64,000 nucleotides of DNA from Chloroflexota bacterium (GCA_026707405.1 JAPOWW010000009.1:1-64000); one strand, 5' to 3'. Shown: positions 24,867 through 33,481, counted from the first letter of the stretch. Numbers and translations are program-made. Notes: a model not told the origin generated them from the sequence alone.

Positions 24867-26275
24867 GTCCGAAGCCAGTCCGCGACGGAGCGGCTTAGAG
24901 AGTTGATGTCGCCCGCGCCCATGATGAGGATGAGGTCTCCATCCCGGGCGGAGTCTTGAATCTCGCGGAAACAGCCATCGAGGGTGGGATGAAAGGTGGT
25001 TGTCTCTCCACCGATTGCCGCAGCCAGATCGCGGCCCGAAATTCGGGAATCCCCCTCGCGTCCGCTCGGGGAGAAGATCTCGGCGATTGTCACCCGATCA
25101 GCCCCGTCGAACGATCTCGCGAACTCTTCCATAAAGTCTTCGGTCCTGCCGCGGAGGTGTGGCTGGAAGACGACCCACAAGCGCTCGGACCGGATGGCGC
25201 GGGCGGCCCGGATGGAGGCTCGCACCTCGGTGGGGTGGTGGGAGTACTCCTCGACTACCGATATGCCGCGCGCTTGGGCGAGCAGCTGGAATCTGCGGTC
25301 GACTCCGGAAAACTCGGCCAGAGCACGCGCCGACACCCGTGGGTCAACTCCAACTTCCTCCGCAGCAGCAGTAGCCGCAAGGGCGTTGTAGGCGTTGTGG
25401 AGTCCCGGCACCGCAAGCTGGACTCGGTGTGCGGCGCCTGAGGGTCCAACGACGGTGAACTCGGAGGACCACCCGGCCGGCTGGTAGTCTTCGATCTTCC
25501 AATCGCCTTCCTCGCCGAACCACATGACGGGGCAGGAAGCATCGGTAGCTACGGACTTCGCCAAAGGCCCTTCGTCGCGGATTAGGAGCGTTCCGTCTTT
25601 ATGGACTCTGCCAGCGAACGCGCGGTAGGCGTCTACCATGTTCTCCACCGAACCGAAATAGTCGAGATGGTCCGGCTCGACGTAGGTGATAAGCGCAAGG
25701 TCGGGGTTGTACTCGAGAAACGCACTGTCGTATTCGTCGGCTTCGACGACCAGATGCTCGCCCGCGCCCCAGCGGGCGTTTCCACCGAGGTCGCGGGACT
25801 CGGCTCCGATGAGATAGCCGGGGTACAGTCCGGCTCTATCCAGAATTAGAGCGATCATCGCGGTCGTGGTGGTCTTGCCGTGGGTTCCGGCCACGGCAAT
25901 GCCGGACTTTTCGTCCATCAGACGGCCAACGATTTCGGCGCGGCGAATGATGGGGATGCCCAGTTCGGCGGCCCTGCGCAGCTCCGGATTATCGGACCCA
26001 ATCGCCGCCGAGAAAACGACTGCGTCGGCATCTTCGACGTTGGCTGAATCGTGGCCTATCGCGATCGCCGCGCCGGACTCGACCAGCCGGTCGGTATAGC
26101 TCGATGGGGAGACGTCGGAACCGGATACGCTGTAGCCGCGTTCGAGGAGAACCCGCGCGATTCCGCTGAGCGCCATTCCGCCGATACCGATCAGATGTAC
26201 CCGCTCGGCCGTGGCCGCGAAAGGGCCGCCGAACAGACTTGACAAGGGGCGACCGGTCTCTTGATCCAAGATCAT
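24863..26275 (-). CDS. murC: UDP-N-acetylmuramate-L-alanine ligase MurC
   Basis: MurC adds the first L-Ala of the stem peptide. The 470 residues carry HLIGIGGMALSGIA, SGSDVSPSS, the ATP loop GTHGKTTTTAM, EADEYDSAFL, HNAYNALAA, GVDRRFQLL and the variant EEYSHHPTEV. ATG 26275 overlaps the murG stop as ATGA. An in-frame start further upstream lies inside murG and is not used. Confidence 0.96.
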   Translation of the reverse strand: MILDQETGRPLSSLFGGPFAATAERVHLIGIGGMALSGIARVLLERGYSVSGSDVSPSSYTDRLVESGAAIAIGHDSANVEDADAVVFSAAIGSDNPELRRAAELGIPIIRRAEIVGRLMDEKSGIAVAGTHGKTTTTAMIALILDRAGLYPGYLIGAESRDLGGNARWGAGEHLVVEADEYDSAFLEYNPDLALITYVEPDHLDYFGSVENMVDAYRAFAGRVHKDGTLLIRDEGPLAKSVATDASCPVMWFGEEGDWKIEDYQPAGWSSEFTVVGPSGAAHRVQLAVPGLHNAYNALAATAAAEEVGVDPRVSARALAEFSGVDRRFQLLAQARGISVVEEYSHHPTEVRASIRAARAIRSERLWVVFQPHLRGRTEDFMEEFARSFDGADRVTIAEIFSPSGREGDSRISGRDLAAAIGGETTTFHPTLDGCFREIQDSARDGDLILIMGAGDINSLSRSVADWLRT

Positions 26276-27372
26276 GCGTCCCCTCGGGTTGCGATTTGAA
26301 TCAGCCGTTCGGCTATGGAATCGGCTGCCCCGCGGTTTGCTAAACCCGCGGCGGCCGAGGCCATCTTTTGCAGGCGGCACCGATGGGAGAGCAGCTTGCG
26401 GACGGCGTTTAGAAGCGATTCGCCACTCAGGTCGCTTTCCGCGAGGACGACCGCCGCGCCGGCGTCGGACATTCTCTGGGCGTTTGCGTGCTGGTGCCCC
26501 CCGGCGAAAAGACCGGGGATGAGAATCGAAGGGAGTCCGGCGGCGGCCAACTCGTGGGTAGAACCGCCGGCGCGGGCCACAGCCAGATCGGAAGCCGCCA
26601 TCAGATCGGCCATGCCGCGCTTGAGGTATGCGATAGGGCAGTAGTAGTTCCTGATGCGGTCGGGAAGCGCAGACTTCATGGTCTGATACTCGGTTAAATG
26701 GGTGGGGCCGGTCAGATGGACTATCGCGCCCAACTCGAGCAGGGACTCCAGGACAGAGCCAACGGCCTCGTTTATCACGCCGGCTCCCTGACTGCCGCCG
26801 ACGACCAAGATAACGGGGCGGCCAGCGGGTAGGCCGTGCAAGCGGCGCGCCCGGTCGGGGTCGGGGTGGTCGAATTCGGAGCGCAGCGGCAGGCCGGTGA
26901 CGCTCACGTCGGCACGAGGAAACGCGTGCCGGGCCTGTTCGGTGGCGACGGCGACGTGCCCTGAAAGCCGGCCGATAACTTTCGCCGCGCGACCGGGACT
27001 GGCGTCGACGGCAACGAGAATCTGCGGCACTTTGCGGAGCAGACAGGCCGCCGCGCCGGGTACGGACGCGTAGGCCCCGGTGCTGAGAGCGGCGTTGGGT
27101 CTGAACTCGCCCACCTTCTTAAATGCCGCGAGGATGGCCAAGCTCATTCGCAGGGAGTTCAATGGCAGCCGAAAACCCGCGCCTGTCAAGCCTGTCGCGC
27201 CGGTAGGCTGAAAGGCGTAGCCGGCGTATTCGAATAGCTCGCGGTCGGCTGGCGAACTGCCGCCTATGGCGAGCACCGACAGCCCGGGATCACGCTTTCT
27301 GACGGCTTCGGCCACGGATATCGCGGGGAGTATGTGGCCCGCCGTTCCGCCGCCGTTGATGAGAAGCCTCAT
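26272..27372 (-). CDS. murG: UDP-GlcNAc:lipid I GlcNAc transferase MurG
   Basis: MurG adds GlcNAc to lipid I to form lipid II at the inner membrane face. The 366 residues show the N-terminal LINGGGTAGHILPAISVAEA, GGYASVP-like STGAYASVPG, VVGGSQGAGVINEAV, and the C-terminal donor site ARAGGSTHELAAAGLPSILIP followed by HQHANAQ. ATG 27372 overlaps the ftsW stop as ATGA. The longer in-frame extension runs into ftsW and is rejected. Confidence 0.95.
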   Translation of the reverse strand: MRLLINGGGTAGHILPAISVAEAVRKRDPGLSVLAIGGSSPADRELFEYAGYAFQPTGATGLTGAGFRLPLNSLRMSLAILAAFKKVGEFRPNAALSTGAYASVPGAAACLLRKVPQILVAVDASPGRAAKVIGRLSGHVAVATEQARHAFPRADVSVTGLPLRSEFDHPDPDRARRLHGLPAGRPVILVVGGSQGAGVINEAVGSVLESLLELGAIVHLTGPTHLTEYQTMKSALPDRIRNYYCPIAYLKRGMADLMAASDLAVARAGGSTHELAAAGLPSILIPGLFAGGHQHANAQRMSDAGAAVVLAESDLSGESLLNAVRKLLSHRCRLQKMASAAAGLANRGAADSIAERLIQIATRGDA

Positions 27373-28517
27373 GTCGATTTGTGCAACCCCGCAGACCTCG
27401 CGATATTGATCAGAACGCCCATCATTGCAAGGGAAACGATGAGAGACGTACCGCCGTTGCTGATGAACGGAAGAGGTATGCCGGTAACCGGATAGAGGCC
27501 GACGACCACGCCCATGTTGACGAATGCCTGGGCGGAAATCTGAAACGCTATTCCCGCCGCCACGCATCTGCCGAATCTATCGGGCGCCATGAATGCTACC
27601 CACAGTCCGCGCGCGAGGAGCGCCATGAACATCAGTAATACCAGGCCGGTCCCTATCAGGCCGAATTCTTCGCCAATCACCGCGAACACCGAATCGGTGT
27701 TCGCCGCCGGAAGGTACGAGTATTTGGCGGTACCGAGGCCAAGCCCCTTGCCTGTGACACCCCCCGATCCCAGGGCGAACAGCGCCTGCTGCGACTGATA
27801 TCCGGAGTCAAGAGGATTCGCGTCGAATCCGAGGAACGTGCGGAGCCGGGTCAACTGGTATGGATTGAAGGCTATCGAAATCGCCGCCAGCCCGGCTCCC
27901 AACGGTATGACGGACAGGAGATGCCAGGCTTTGACGCCAGCGGTGATCGCCACGGCGCCGGCGGTCATGCAGACGAGGGCGGCGGTCCCGAGATCAGGCT
28001 CGAGCACTATGAGCAGAACGGGCAACGCGACCATTGCCGCACCCAGGGCGAACCAGCGAAACTGGTTGAGTTTAGGCCCCAACATGACGGCCCAATACGA
28101 AAGGTGAATTATCAACGCGGGCTTGACAAGCTCACTGGGTTGGAAGCTGAAGCCCGGCAATTCCAGCCAACGTTTTGGAGTTCCTCCGGTAACTGCGCCG
28201 GGCAAAAGGACCAACACGAGCAAGCCGATAGCGACCAGGTATGCGATCCAGCTACGTTCGCCGAGCCGTCGGTAGTCGACCTGGGAGAATACGAGCGCAA
28301 CCGCGATTCCGACCAGCGTGAGAGCCAGGTGTCGCACCGTGGAAGCGGCGAAAGGACCGGTTTCCTGATAGGCCGTCGGCATGGAGGCGGACGTAACGGC
28401 AACCACGCCGATGAGCGGCAGCAAGACGGTGAGGATGAGGAGTACGGGATCCAAGGCAGGCCATGAGAGGACGCCGTCCTCTAGAAACCTGAATCTTCGC
28501 GTTACGCGGGCACTCAA
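27369..28517 (-). CDS. ftsW: SEDS-family glycosyltransferase FtsW
   Basis: FtsW polymerises lipid II with its partner PBP during septation. The 382-residue product has about ten hydrophobic helices and SEDS landmarks: RRLGERSW, FSFQPSELVKPALI, ALFALGSGGVTGKGLGLG, TDSVFAVIGEEFGLIG, and VTGIPLPFISNGGTS. TTG 28517 is chosen because it overlaps the ftsI stop as TTGA. Any earlier start would lie within ftsI. Confidence 0.93.
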   Translation of the reverse strand: MSARVTRRFRFLEDGVLSWPALDPVLLILTVLLPLIGVVAVTSASMPTAYQETGPFAASTVRHLALTLVGIAVALVFSQVDYRRLGERSWIAYLVAIGLLVLVLLPGAVTGGTPKRWLELPGFSFQPSELVKPALIIHLSYWAVMLGPKLNQFRWFALGAAMVALPVLLIVLEPDLGTAALVCMTAGAVAITAGVKAWHLLSVIPLGAGLAAISIAFNPYQLTRLRTFLGFDANPLDSGYQSQQALFALGSGGVTGKGLGLGTAKYSYLPAANTDSVFAVIGEEFGLIGTGLVLLMFMALLARGLWVAFMAPDRFGRCVAAGIAFQISAQAFVNMGVVVGLYPVTGIPLPFISNGGTSLIVSLAMMGVLINIARSAGLHKST

Positions 28518-30277
28518 CTGCCGCTCTCCGGCCTGATGCGTAGGTGCGAGAAAACCCTGTCCACCAGCGAGCGGAATACCGGGGAAGCGACCGCCGAACC
28601 CCATGTTCCGCTGCTAGGACGGTCGACCTTGACGAGAATAAGGACTCTGGGGGCTGGTATGGGTCCAAAGCCGATGTAAGAGGCGATTGTCTGCTCGGGA
28701 AGAATGCCGCCGCTGACTGGGATTTCGGCGGTGCCGGTCTTGCCCACGGTCGAATATTTTTTGCTGAGCGCCAGGTTGGTCGAAATCGTATGTTCGGCGT
28801 CGTACATCATTTCGATGATGGTCTTGGCGGTATCGGGACGCACTACCTGGGCGACGGTCTCCGGTTCATTCTGGGCGGTCTCACCAGACGGATAGATATG
28901 ACTTTTGACTACGCGTGGCTTGACCAACATTCCACCGTTGGCAATCGCTCCGAAAGCGGCGGCCATCTGGAGCGGCGTGACGGAAATGCTCTGTCCGAAG
29001 GAGTTTGCGGCGAGGTCGGATGGGTACCACTCCGAGTGTCCGCGCGTCTTCAGGATTCCAGGCACCTCTCCGGCCAGATCGACGCCTGTGTTCTTGCCAA
29101 AACCGAATGCGCGGACATATGCGTAGAACTTGTCGGCTCCCAACCGATCGGCAACGTAAATCGCTCCGGTGTTGGTAGATTTGGCGAGAACGCCGGTCAT
29201 AGTCTGGTTGGGATAGGTCCGGTCGTCCCAATTCCTGAATTCAACGCCCCAGTATTCGTAATTATTGGGCAGGTTGTGAGTCGACCGGGGACTAATGACC
29301 CCGGCGTCAAGGCCGGCGGCCATGGTCATGATCTTGAAAGTCGAGCCGGGATCGAATATGAGTGAAACGGCGGGGTTGAGGAAGTTGGGTCCGATGAAGG
29401 CGTACTCGTGGAGCTTGGCTGGATTGAACGTTGGCCGGTTGGCCATAGCGAGGATGTCGCCGTTCCTGGGATCGGTTATGAGAATTGTCCCGCCGTGGGC
29501 GCCGAACGCGGCAAGAGCGCCTTCGAGCTCCTGCTCGGCCATGTGTTGAACGCGCCGGTCGATGGTCAGGGTGAGGTTGGCGCCAGCTTGCGGCGGCAGC
29601 GGATCGTATCTGCCGACGGGGATGTTTCTGCCGAGCGGGTCCTGATCGCGTATCAGAAAGCCGGGTTTGCCTGTTAGCTCTTCGTCATAGAACGCTTCCA
29701 CACCCGCCTGCCCGACACCTGCGCCGTTGACGAATCCCACGACATGGGAGGCGAGTGGGCCGTTGGGATAGACGCGTCTCGACACGGGTTCCAGCGCAAC
29801 ACCCGGCAATTCTCCGCCTTCAATGCCCTGTCTTATGATCTCGCTGCGGTCGGGCTCGACGGCATCTGCTATGACCGCGTATCTTCTCGACGGGTCGCCG
29901 ACCTTGAGCATTATCGGATCGGGATCGCCGCCGAGAATCGTCGACAGGCGGTCGGCTATCGAGCCGGCGTCGAATGCCGCCATTACGTCGGGTGCGGCAA
30001 TTACCTTGTGAACAGGCTGGCTTAGCGCCATGGCGGCGCCGTCGGAGCTGGCGATTTCGCCCCGCCGTGCGGTGAGCAACTCTTCGCTACGTTGCTGCAA
30101 GCTGGCGTTGGCGGCCAGACCGGCGGACTCGGTGACCTGCCATTTGACGAGCCGCTGACCTATCAGACTGGCCATGGCAGCCCCGCCGAGAGCCAGTAGC
30201 ACGAGGCGTCTGGGATGCCCCGGCTCGCTTTGTGGCGGCTGGTTTTCGTTGGGATCAGTCAACGGGTTGGCCGGCAA
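28514..30277 (-). CDS. ftsI: Division-specific transpeptidase FtsI (class B PBP)
   Basis: FtsI cross-links septal peptidoglycan. The 587 residues have a short cytoplasmic N-terminus, one membrane helix (about 24-42), the pedestal with RRGEIASSDGAAMA and RRVYPNGPLASHVVGFV, and the catalytic domain. The active-site motifs are STFK (SxxK), STN (SxN, in AKSTNTGA) and KTGT (in VGKTGTAE). No PASTA repeats follow. The TTG start at 30277 overlaps ftsL by 23 bases and lacks an obvious ribosome-binding site, so coupling to ftsL is likely. Confidence 0.93.
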   Translation of the reverse strand: MPANPLTDPNENQPPQSEPGHPRRLVLLALGGAAMASLIGQRLVKWQVTESAGLAANASLQQRSEELLTARRGEIASSDGAAMALSQPVHKVIAAPDVMAAFDAGSIADRLSTILGGDPDPIMLKVGDPSRRYAVIADAVEPDRSEIIRQGIEGGELPGVALEPVSRRVYPNGPLASHVVGFVNGAGVGQAGVEAFYDEELTGKPGFLIRDQDPLGRNIPVGRYDPLPPQAGANLTLTIDRRVQHMAEQELEGALAAFGAHGGTILITDPRNGDILAMANRPTFNPAKLHEYAFIGPNFLNPAVSLIFDPGSTFKIMTMAAGLDAGVISPRSTHNLPNNYEYWGVEFRNWDDRTYPNQTMTGVLAKSTNTGAIYVADRLGADKFYAYVRAFGFGKNTGVDLAGEVPGILKTRGHSEWYPSDLAANSFGQSISVTPLQMAAAFGAIANGGMLVKPRVVKSHIYPSGETAQNEPETVAQVVRPDTAKTIIEMMYDAEHTISTNLALSKKYSTVGKTGTAEIPVSGGILPEQTIASYIGFGPIPAPRVLILVKVDRPSSGTWGSAVASPVFRSLVDRVFSHLRIRPESGS

Positions 30278-30743
30278 CGCTTTGGGACGTCCCGTGGATC
30301 AGCTCGTTGAGTCTGATGAGTACCTTTTCCCACCATTGCGGCTCGGCAACCCTTACGGGTTCGAACCATGGCGGGTTGGAGAGGTCGATGCCGTCGGGCA
30401 GCTCGGGCATGGGAACTATGTTCTGTCGGTCGATGGCGACCATGTCGAGGTCGAGGGTCGCCGTTCGTTCGATTGTGGAAAGGTCGTGGAACCTGGCAAG
30501 CTCGACGCGCAGAGCCTCTTGCTTGAACAGCTCGATGGCCAACTCTTCCTCGAGTAGGGCGGCCCTCGAGCCCATCTGGACGAGCAACTGAATTTGCAGG
30601 ACGTACAAGAGCGAGAGCACGAAAGCCCCGATCAGAGCCGCCAGCAACAGCCTGGCCGGACGCAGTCCCACCAGTAGGTCGACGCCGGATATCGTGCGCT
30701 TGGCCGTGGCGGGGAATCGAATTCGCAGTCCGGCGAGCGCCAT
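30255..30743 (-). CDS. ftsL: FtsL-like septum protein (TM helix plus coiled coil)
   Basis: The 162-residue bitopic protein has a basic N-terminus, one membrane helix (about 32-55, LLLAALIGAFVLSLLYVLQIQLLV) and a short heptad-like coiled coil (ALLEEELAIELFKQEALRVELARF). It then shows TIERTATLDLDMV, similar to the ERxAR-LGM end of FtsL/DivIC proteins. A Trp/Pro-rich tail of about 60 residues is extra. The call rests on topology and its place between rsmH and ftsI. Confidence 0.7.
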   Translation of the reverse strand: MALAGLRIRFPATAKRTISGVDLLVGLRPARLLLAALIGAFVLSLLYVLQIQLLVQMGSRAALLEEELAIELFKQEALRVELARFHDLSTIERTATLDLDMVAIDRQNIVPMPELPDGIDLSNPPWFEPVRVAEPQWWEKVLIRLNELIHGTSQSVAGQPVD

Positions 30744-31642
30744 CAGCCGACCAGGACCTCGGCGGCGCGAAGCCGTGCGCTACGGCTTCGAGGATTAGAC
30801 CGGAGCTCGTTTTCGTCCGGACGGAGAGGCTTGGGCGTCAGGATGCGAAGAGCACCACGTTCCTGCGCGGCGCGAACGAAGTTTTTTACGATGCGGTCTT
30901 CCAGGCTGTGGAATGAGATAACTACCAAACGGCCTCCTGCGGCGAGAGTCTCGAGCGCGGCCTGGAGTCCCAGCCTTAGGTTTTCAAGCTCGTTGTTGAC
31001 GTAGATCCGAAGGGCTTGAAACGTGCGAGTCGCGGGGTGAATTCGCCCACGGCTGGGCCGCAGAGCCCGCGCGACGGTCTGCGCGAGGTCGGTGGTCGTT
31101 TCGAAGGGCGCCTTGCCGCGTCTTGAGACGATGTGACGGGCGATCCGCCGCGACCGGCGCTCGCCGCCAAACTCATAGATGACGTTGGCTAGCTGCCTTT
31201 CGCTCAATCGGGCAATAACATCTCTCGCGGGCAACCCTGATTGCTGGTCGTAGCGCATGTCGAGGGGACCTTCGGCCCGGAAAGAGAAACCGCGCATGGG
31301 ATCGTCTATCTGGGCTGACGAGAAGCCGAGGTCCATCAGGACACCTGAAACGTTTGAGAATCCGGCCGCACGGGCCGCGTCGGACATGCTGGAGAAGTTG
31401 GCGATCTCGAGGGTAACCCGATCTCCAAATCCTCGGAGGCGGGATGTTGCGCGGGCAATGGCCGATGGGTCGGCGTCCAGGCCTAGCAAACGGCTGTGGG
31501 GCTGGCTGGCTCGCATAGTCGCCTCGGCATGCCCTCCCAATCCGACGGTTGCATCGATATAATCCCGGCCCTGTGGAGGCAGCAGGTAGGAAAGTACCTG
31601 CCGCGTCATTACGGGGCGATGATCAGCCTGCGAACCCTCCAT
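30743..31642 (-). CDS. rsmH: 16S rRNA (cytosine-1402-N4)-methyltransferase RsmH
   Basis: RsmH (MraW) methylates N4 of C1402, the same nucleotide that RsmI modifies. The 299 residues have HRPVMTRQVL, DATVGLGGHAEA, LGLDADPSAI, GVLMDLGFSSAQ-DDPMRGFSF, RIHPATRTFQALRIYVN and VVISFHSLEDRIVK. ATG 31642 best fits family length. GTG 31687 and ATG 31657 are in frame upstream and remain possible, since none has a clear ribosome-binding site. The stop overlaps ftsL by one base. Confidence 0.93.
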   Translation of the reverse strand: MEGSQADHRPVMTRQVLSYLLPPQGRDYIDATVGLGGHAEATMRASQPHSRLLGLDADPSAIARATSRLRGFGDRVTLEIANFSSMSDAARAAGFSNVSGVLMDLGFSSAQIDDPMRGFSFRAEGPLDMRYDQQSGLPARDVIARLSERQLANVIYEFGGERRSRRIARHIVSRRGKAPFETTTDLAQTVARALRPSRGRIHPATRTFQALRIYVNNELENLRLGLQAALETLAAGGRLVVISFHSLEDRIVKNFVRAAQERGALRILTPKPLRPDENELRSNPRSRSARLRAAEVLVG

Positions 31643-31697
31643 GGAAATCGGGTGCATGTGAGGCGAAGGGGAGGCGCTTCGCCCCACATGTCACGCC

Positions 31698-32144
31698 CTA
31701 AGTTGGGGAAGAGGACTGACGGCCGGCGCGCTCGAATATTTCGGGCGCGTCTGCGTCTATAGACGCCTTGCGGCTCTGCCACTCCTCAAGTTGCCAAATT
31801 TCGATCTTTGTACCCACTCCGATTACCGCCACGTCCTTGCTGATTCCGGCACCCTGCCGGAGTGCGACCGGGATAGTGATTCGCCCCTGGCGGTCAAACT
31901 TGCATTCCTCGGCGAGAGCAAAGAACTTTCGTTGAGCGTCGCGGGCCCGCTCGGTGAGTTCGTCGAGCTGCAGGATTCGTTGGACTTGCGCTTGCCAAGC
32001 GTCGGGAGGAAAGAAGTGCAGGCACGCCTCGGCTCCCTCGGTAAGAGTGCCGCCTTCGGGCGTGAGGATTCGGAGCTTGTTTGGAATCGTCAAGCGGCCT
32101 TTCGCGTCGAGCGTGTGATAGAACGTCCCTGTGAAAAGCCTCAT
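31698..32144 (-). CDS. mraZ: Transcriptional regulator MraZ
   Basis: MraZ is a ring-forming AbrB-fold DNA-binding protein that controls its own division/wall operon. The 148 residues show both half-domains: RLFTGTFYHTLDAKGRLTIPNKLR and, after about 60 residues, FDRQGRITIPVALRQGAGI. KIEIW closes the core. A C-terminal tail of about 20 residues is Ser/Ala-rich. Two TGGGN boxes of the kind MraZ binds lie 41-55 bases upstream, which supports autoregulation. Confidence 0.95.
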   Translation of the reverse strand: MRLFTGTFYHTLDAKGRLTIPNKLRILTPEGGTLTEGAEACLHFFPPDAWQAQVQRILQLDELTERARDAQRKFFALAEECKFDRQGRITIPVALRQGAGISKDVAVIGVGTKIEIWQLEEWQSRKASIDADAPEIFERAGRQSSSPT

Positions 32145-32184
32145 CGTTTCCGTTCGAGTCCACCGGGTTATCCCGGGCGATAAT

Positions 32185-32199
32185 CCCCACTATCTCCCA
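32185..32199 (-). promoter_or_regulatory. MraZ operator: two TGGGN boxes spaced by 5 bases
   Basis: On the minus strand TGGGA (32199-32195), GATAG, TGGGG (32189-32185) match the TGGGN-N5-TGGGN pattern recognised by MraZ in other bacteria. Most characterised operators have three or four boxes; only two are evident here. They lie downstream of the likely promoter and 41 bases ahead of the mraZ ATG. Confidence 0.65.
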
Positions 32200-32233
32200 C
32201 ATTGTGACACTTGATCCATAAAATCCGGCCTAG

Positions 32234-32262
32234 ATTGCAACATATCCCCCACCATACGTCAA
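32234..32262 (-). promoter_or_regulatory. Probable promoter of the mraZ/division cluster
   Basis: TTGACG (32262-32257), a 17-base spacer and TGCAAT (32239-32234) are read on the minus strand. The -10 box is weak. An AT-rich stretch (AATATTTAATT) lies just upstream. The surrounding ACTTGACGTAT equals that at the ftsZ promoter. Confidence 0.4.
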
Positions 32263-32332
32263 GTCGAAGCGGAACAATATTTAATTCGGCCGTTTAATGG
32301 GTTTTGAACCTTGTTTTGGAGCTTTCTTCAGG

Positions 32333-32408
32333 GTTCGTGGTGAGCTTGTCTAACCACGAACGTTTGACTATCTCGCCACGACGATTCGACAGGATCACCA
32401 TGAACGGA
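32333..32408. repeat. Family A palindrome pair upstream of mraZ
   Basis: GTTCGTGGT (32333-32341) pairs perfectly with ACCACGAAC (32353-32361) around an 11-base loop. A second, worn copy (GATTCGACAGGATCACCATGAACGG split at 32383-32407) follows. The 374-base gap 32145-32518 otherwise holds only the mraZ promoter and operator; nothing coding is visible in it. Confidence 0.7.
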
Positions 32409-32518
32409 AGTTGCGGTCAGAGGCGGAGACGTAGATCGGGTGGGGCGCCGTGACGAGCACGCATTGGTCGGCGGCGTGAGATTCGACGGCGGACCGTCTT
32501 GCGCCTAGGTTTGGAGTA

Positions 32519-33481
32519 CTAGCTCCATCCGGTAATGAGAGCCACGCGGTCCATGCCCTCCAGATCGGGGAATATTTCTACTTCAAGGTTTTGTGAGCGC
32601 AACGAAGCCGCGTTCCGCACCAGGTCGGCCTGGTCGAAACCGATTTCGATGAGCATTGCGCCGCCAGCACTTATCCGGGCGACTTGAAAGAGACGACGGT
32701 ATAGCGCGAACCCGTCAGGTCCGCCGTCAAGCGCCAGACGCGGCTCGAAATCGCGCACTTCACGCTGCAAACGTGGTATTTCGCCGGTCGGGATGTAAGG
32801 CAAGTTTGCGACCAGAAGGTCGGGCGAGGGCATCGTAGCGGGTTGGAGGTCGGCAACGGCGAAGTGCACGGTCGCACCAAGCGCTTTTGCGTTTTCCCGG
32901 GCGACCGCTACGGCTTGGGGCGATAGATCGGAAGCGAGTACCCGCGCCGACGGGAGGAAGTGCGCCATGGCAACGGCGGCAGCTCCGCAGCCCGTTCCCA
33001 CGTCGACGACGAGCGGGTCGTATCGAGGGTCCGGACGAAGTATGCCGGCGCGGGTCTTGAGACCGGCACAGGCGAGCGCCTTTTCGACTAGAACCTCGGT
33101 GGAGGGGCGCGGCGACAGCACGGGGCGGTCGACTTTGAACTCCAGTCCCATGAATTCCCGCCTGCCCAGAATGTAGTCGACAGGCTCGCCCCGGCTGCGC
33201 CTTTTGATGAAGCTCTTGTACCGCCGGGCCTGCTGATATGTAAGTAGAGAATTCTTGTCTACGTGGAGGTCGATCCGCTGGATGCCGAGCGCGCCGGCGA
33301 GAAGCAGGTCGGCGTCGAGAATGCAGGACTCGACGTTTGCCGTTTTGAGCCGCCGGCAACCCCAGGCTCGGGCGGCGGCGCGGCGCGGACGGTCGAGCGC
33401 CGGCTCAGGCTCCGGCCAAGGCGAGCCGCTCGGCCTCGTCGGTTTCGATGAGCGCCTGGACGAGTTGGTCGATCTCTCCAT
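32519..33481 (-). CDS. prmC: Peptide chain release factor N5-glutamine methyltransferase PrmC
   Basis: PrmC methylates the Gln of the GGQ motif in release factors. The conserved part has LDADLLLAGALG, RSRGEPVDYILGRREFMGLEF, DVGTGCGAAAVA (SAM loop), ASDLSPQAVAVAREN, and NLPYIP in place of the usual NPPY. No ATG, GTG or TTG exists in frame between the prfA stop (33405) and the conserved region. The nearest start is ATG 33481, inside prfA, with GAGG nine bases upstream. It gives 320 residues, about 40 more than usual, and a Ser/Pro-rich leader with no family match. Start uncertain; identity firm. Confidence 0.85.
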   Translation of the reverse strand: MERSTNSSRRSSKPTRPSGSPWPEPEPALDRPRRAAARAWGCRRLKTANVESCILDADLLLAGALGIQRIDLHVDKNSLLTYQQARRYKSFIKRRSRGEPVDYILGRREFMGLEFKVDRPVLSPRPSTEVLVEKALACAGLKTRAGILRPDPRYDPLVVDVGTGCGAAAVAMAHFLPSARVLASDLSPQAVAVARENAKALGATVHFAVADLQPATMPSPDLLVANLPYIPTGEIPRLQREVRDFEPRLALDGGPDGFALYRRLFQVARISAGGAMLIEIGFDQADLVRNAASLRSQNLEVEIFPDLEGMDRVALITGWS

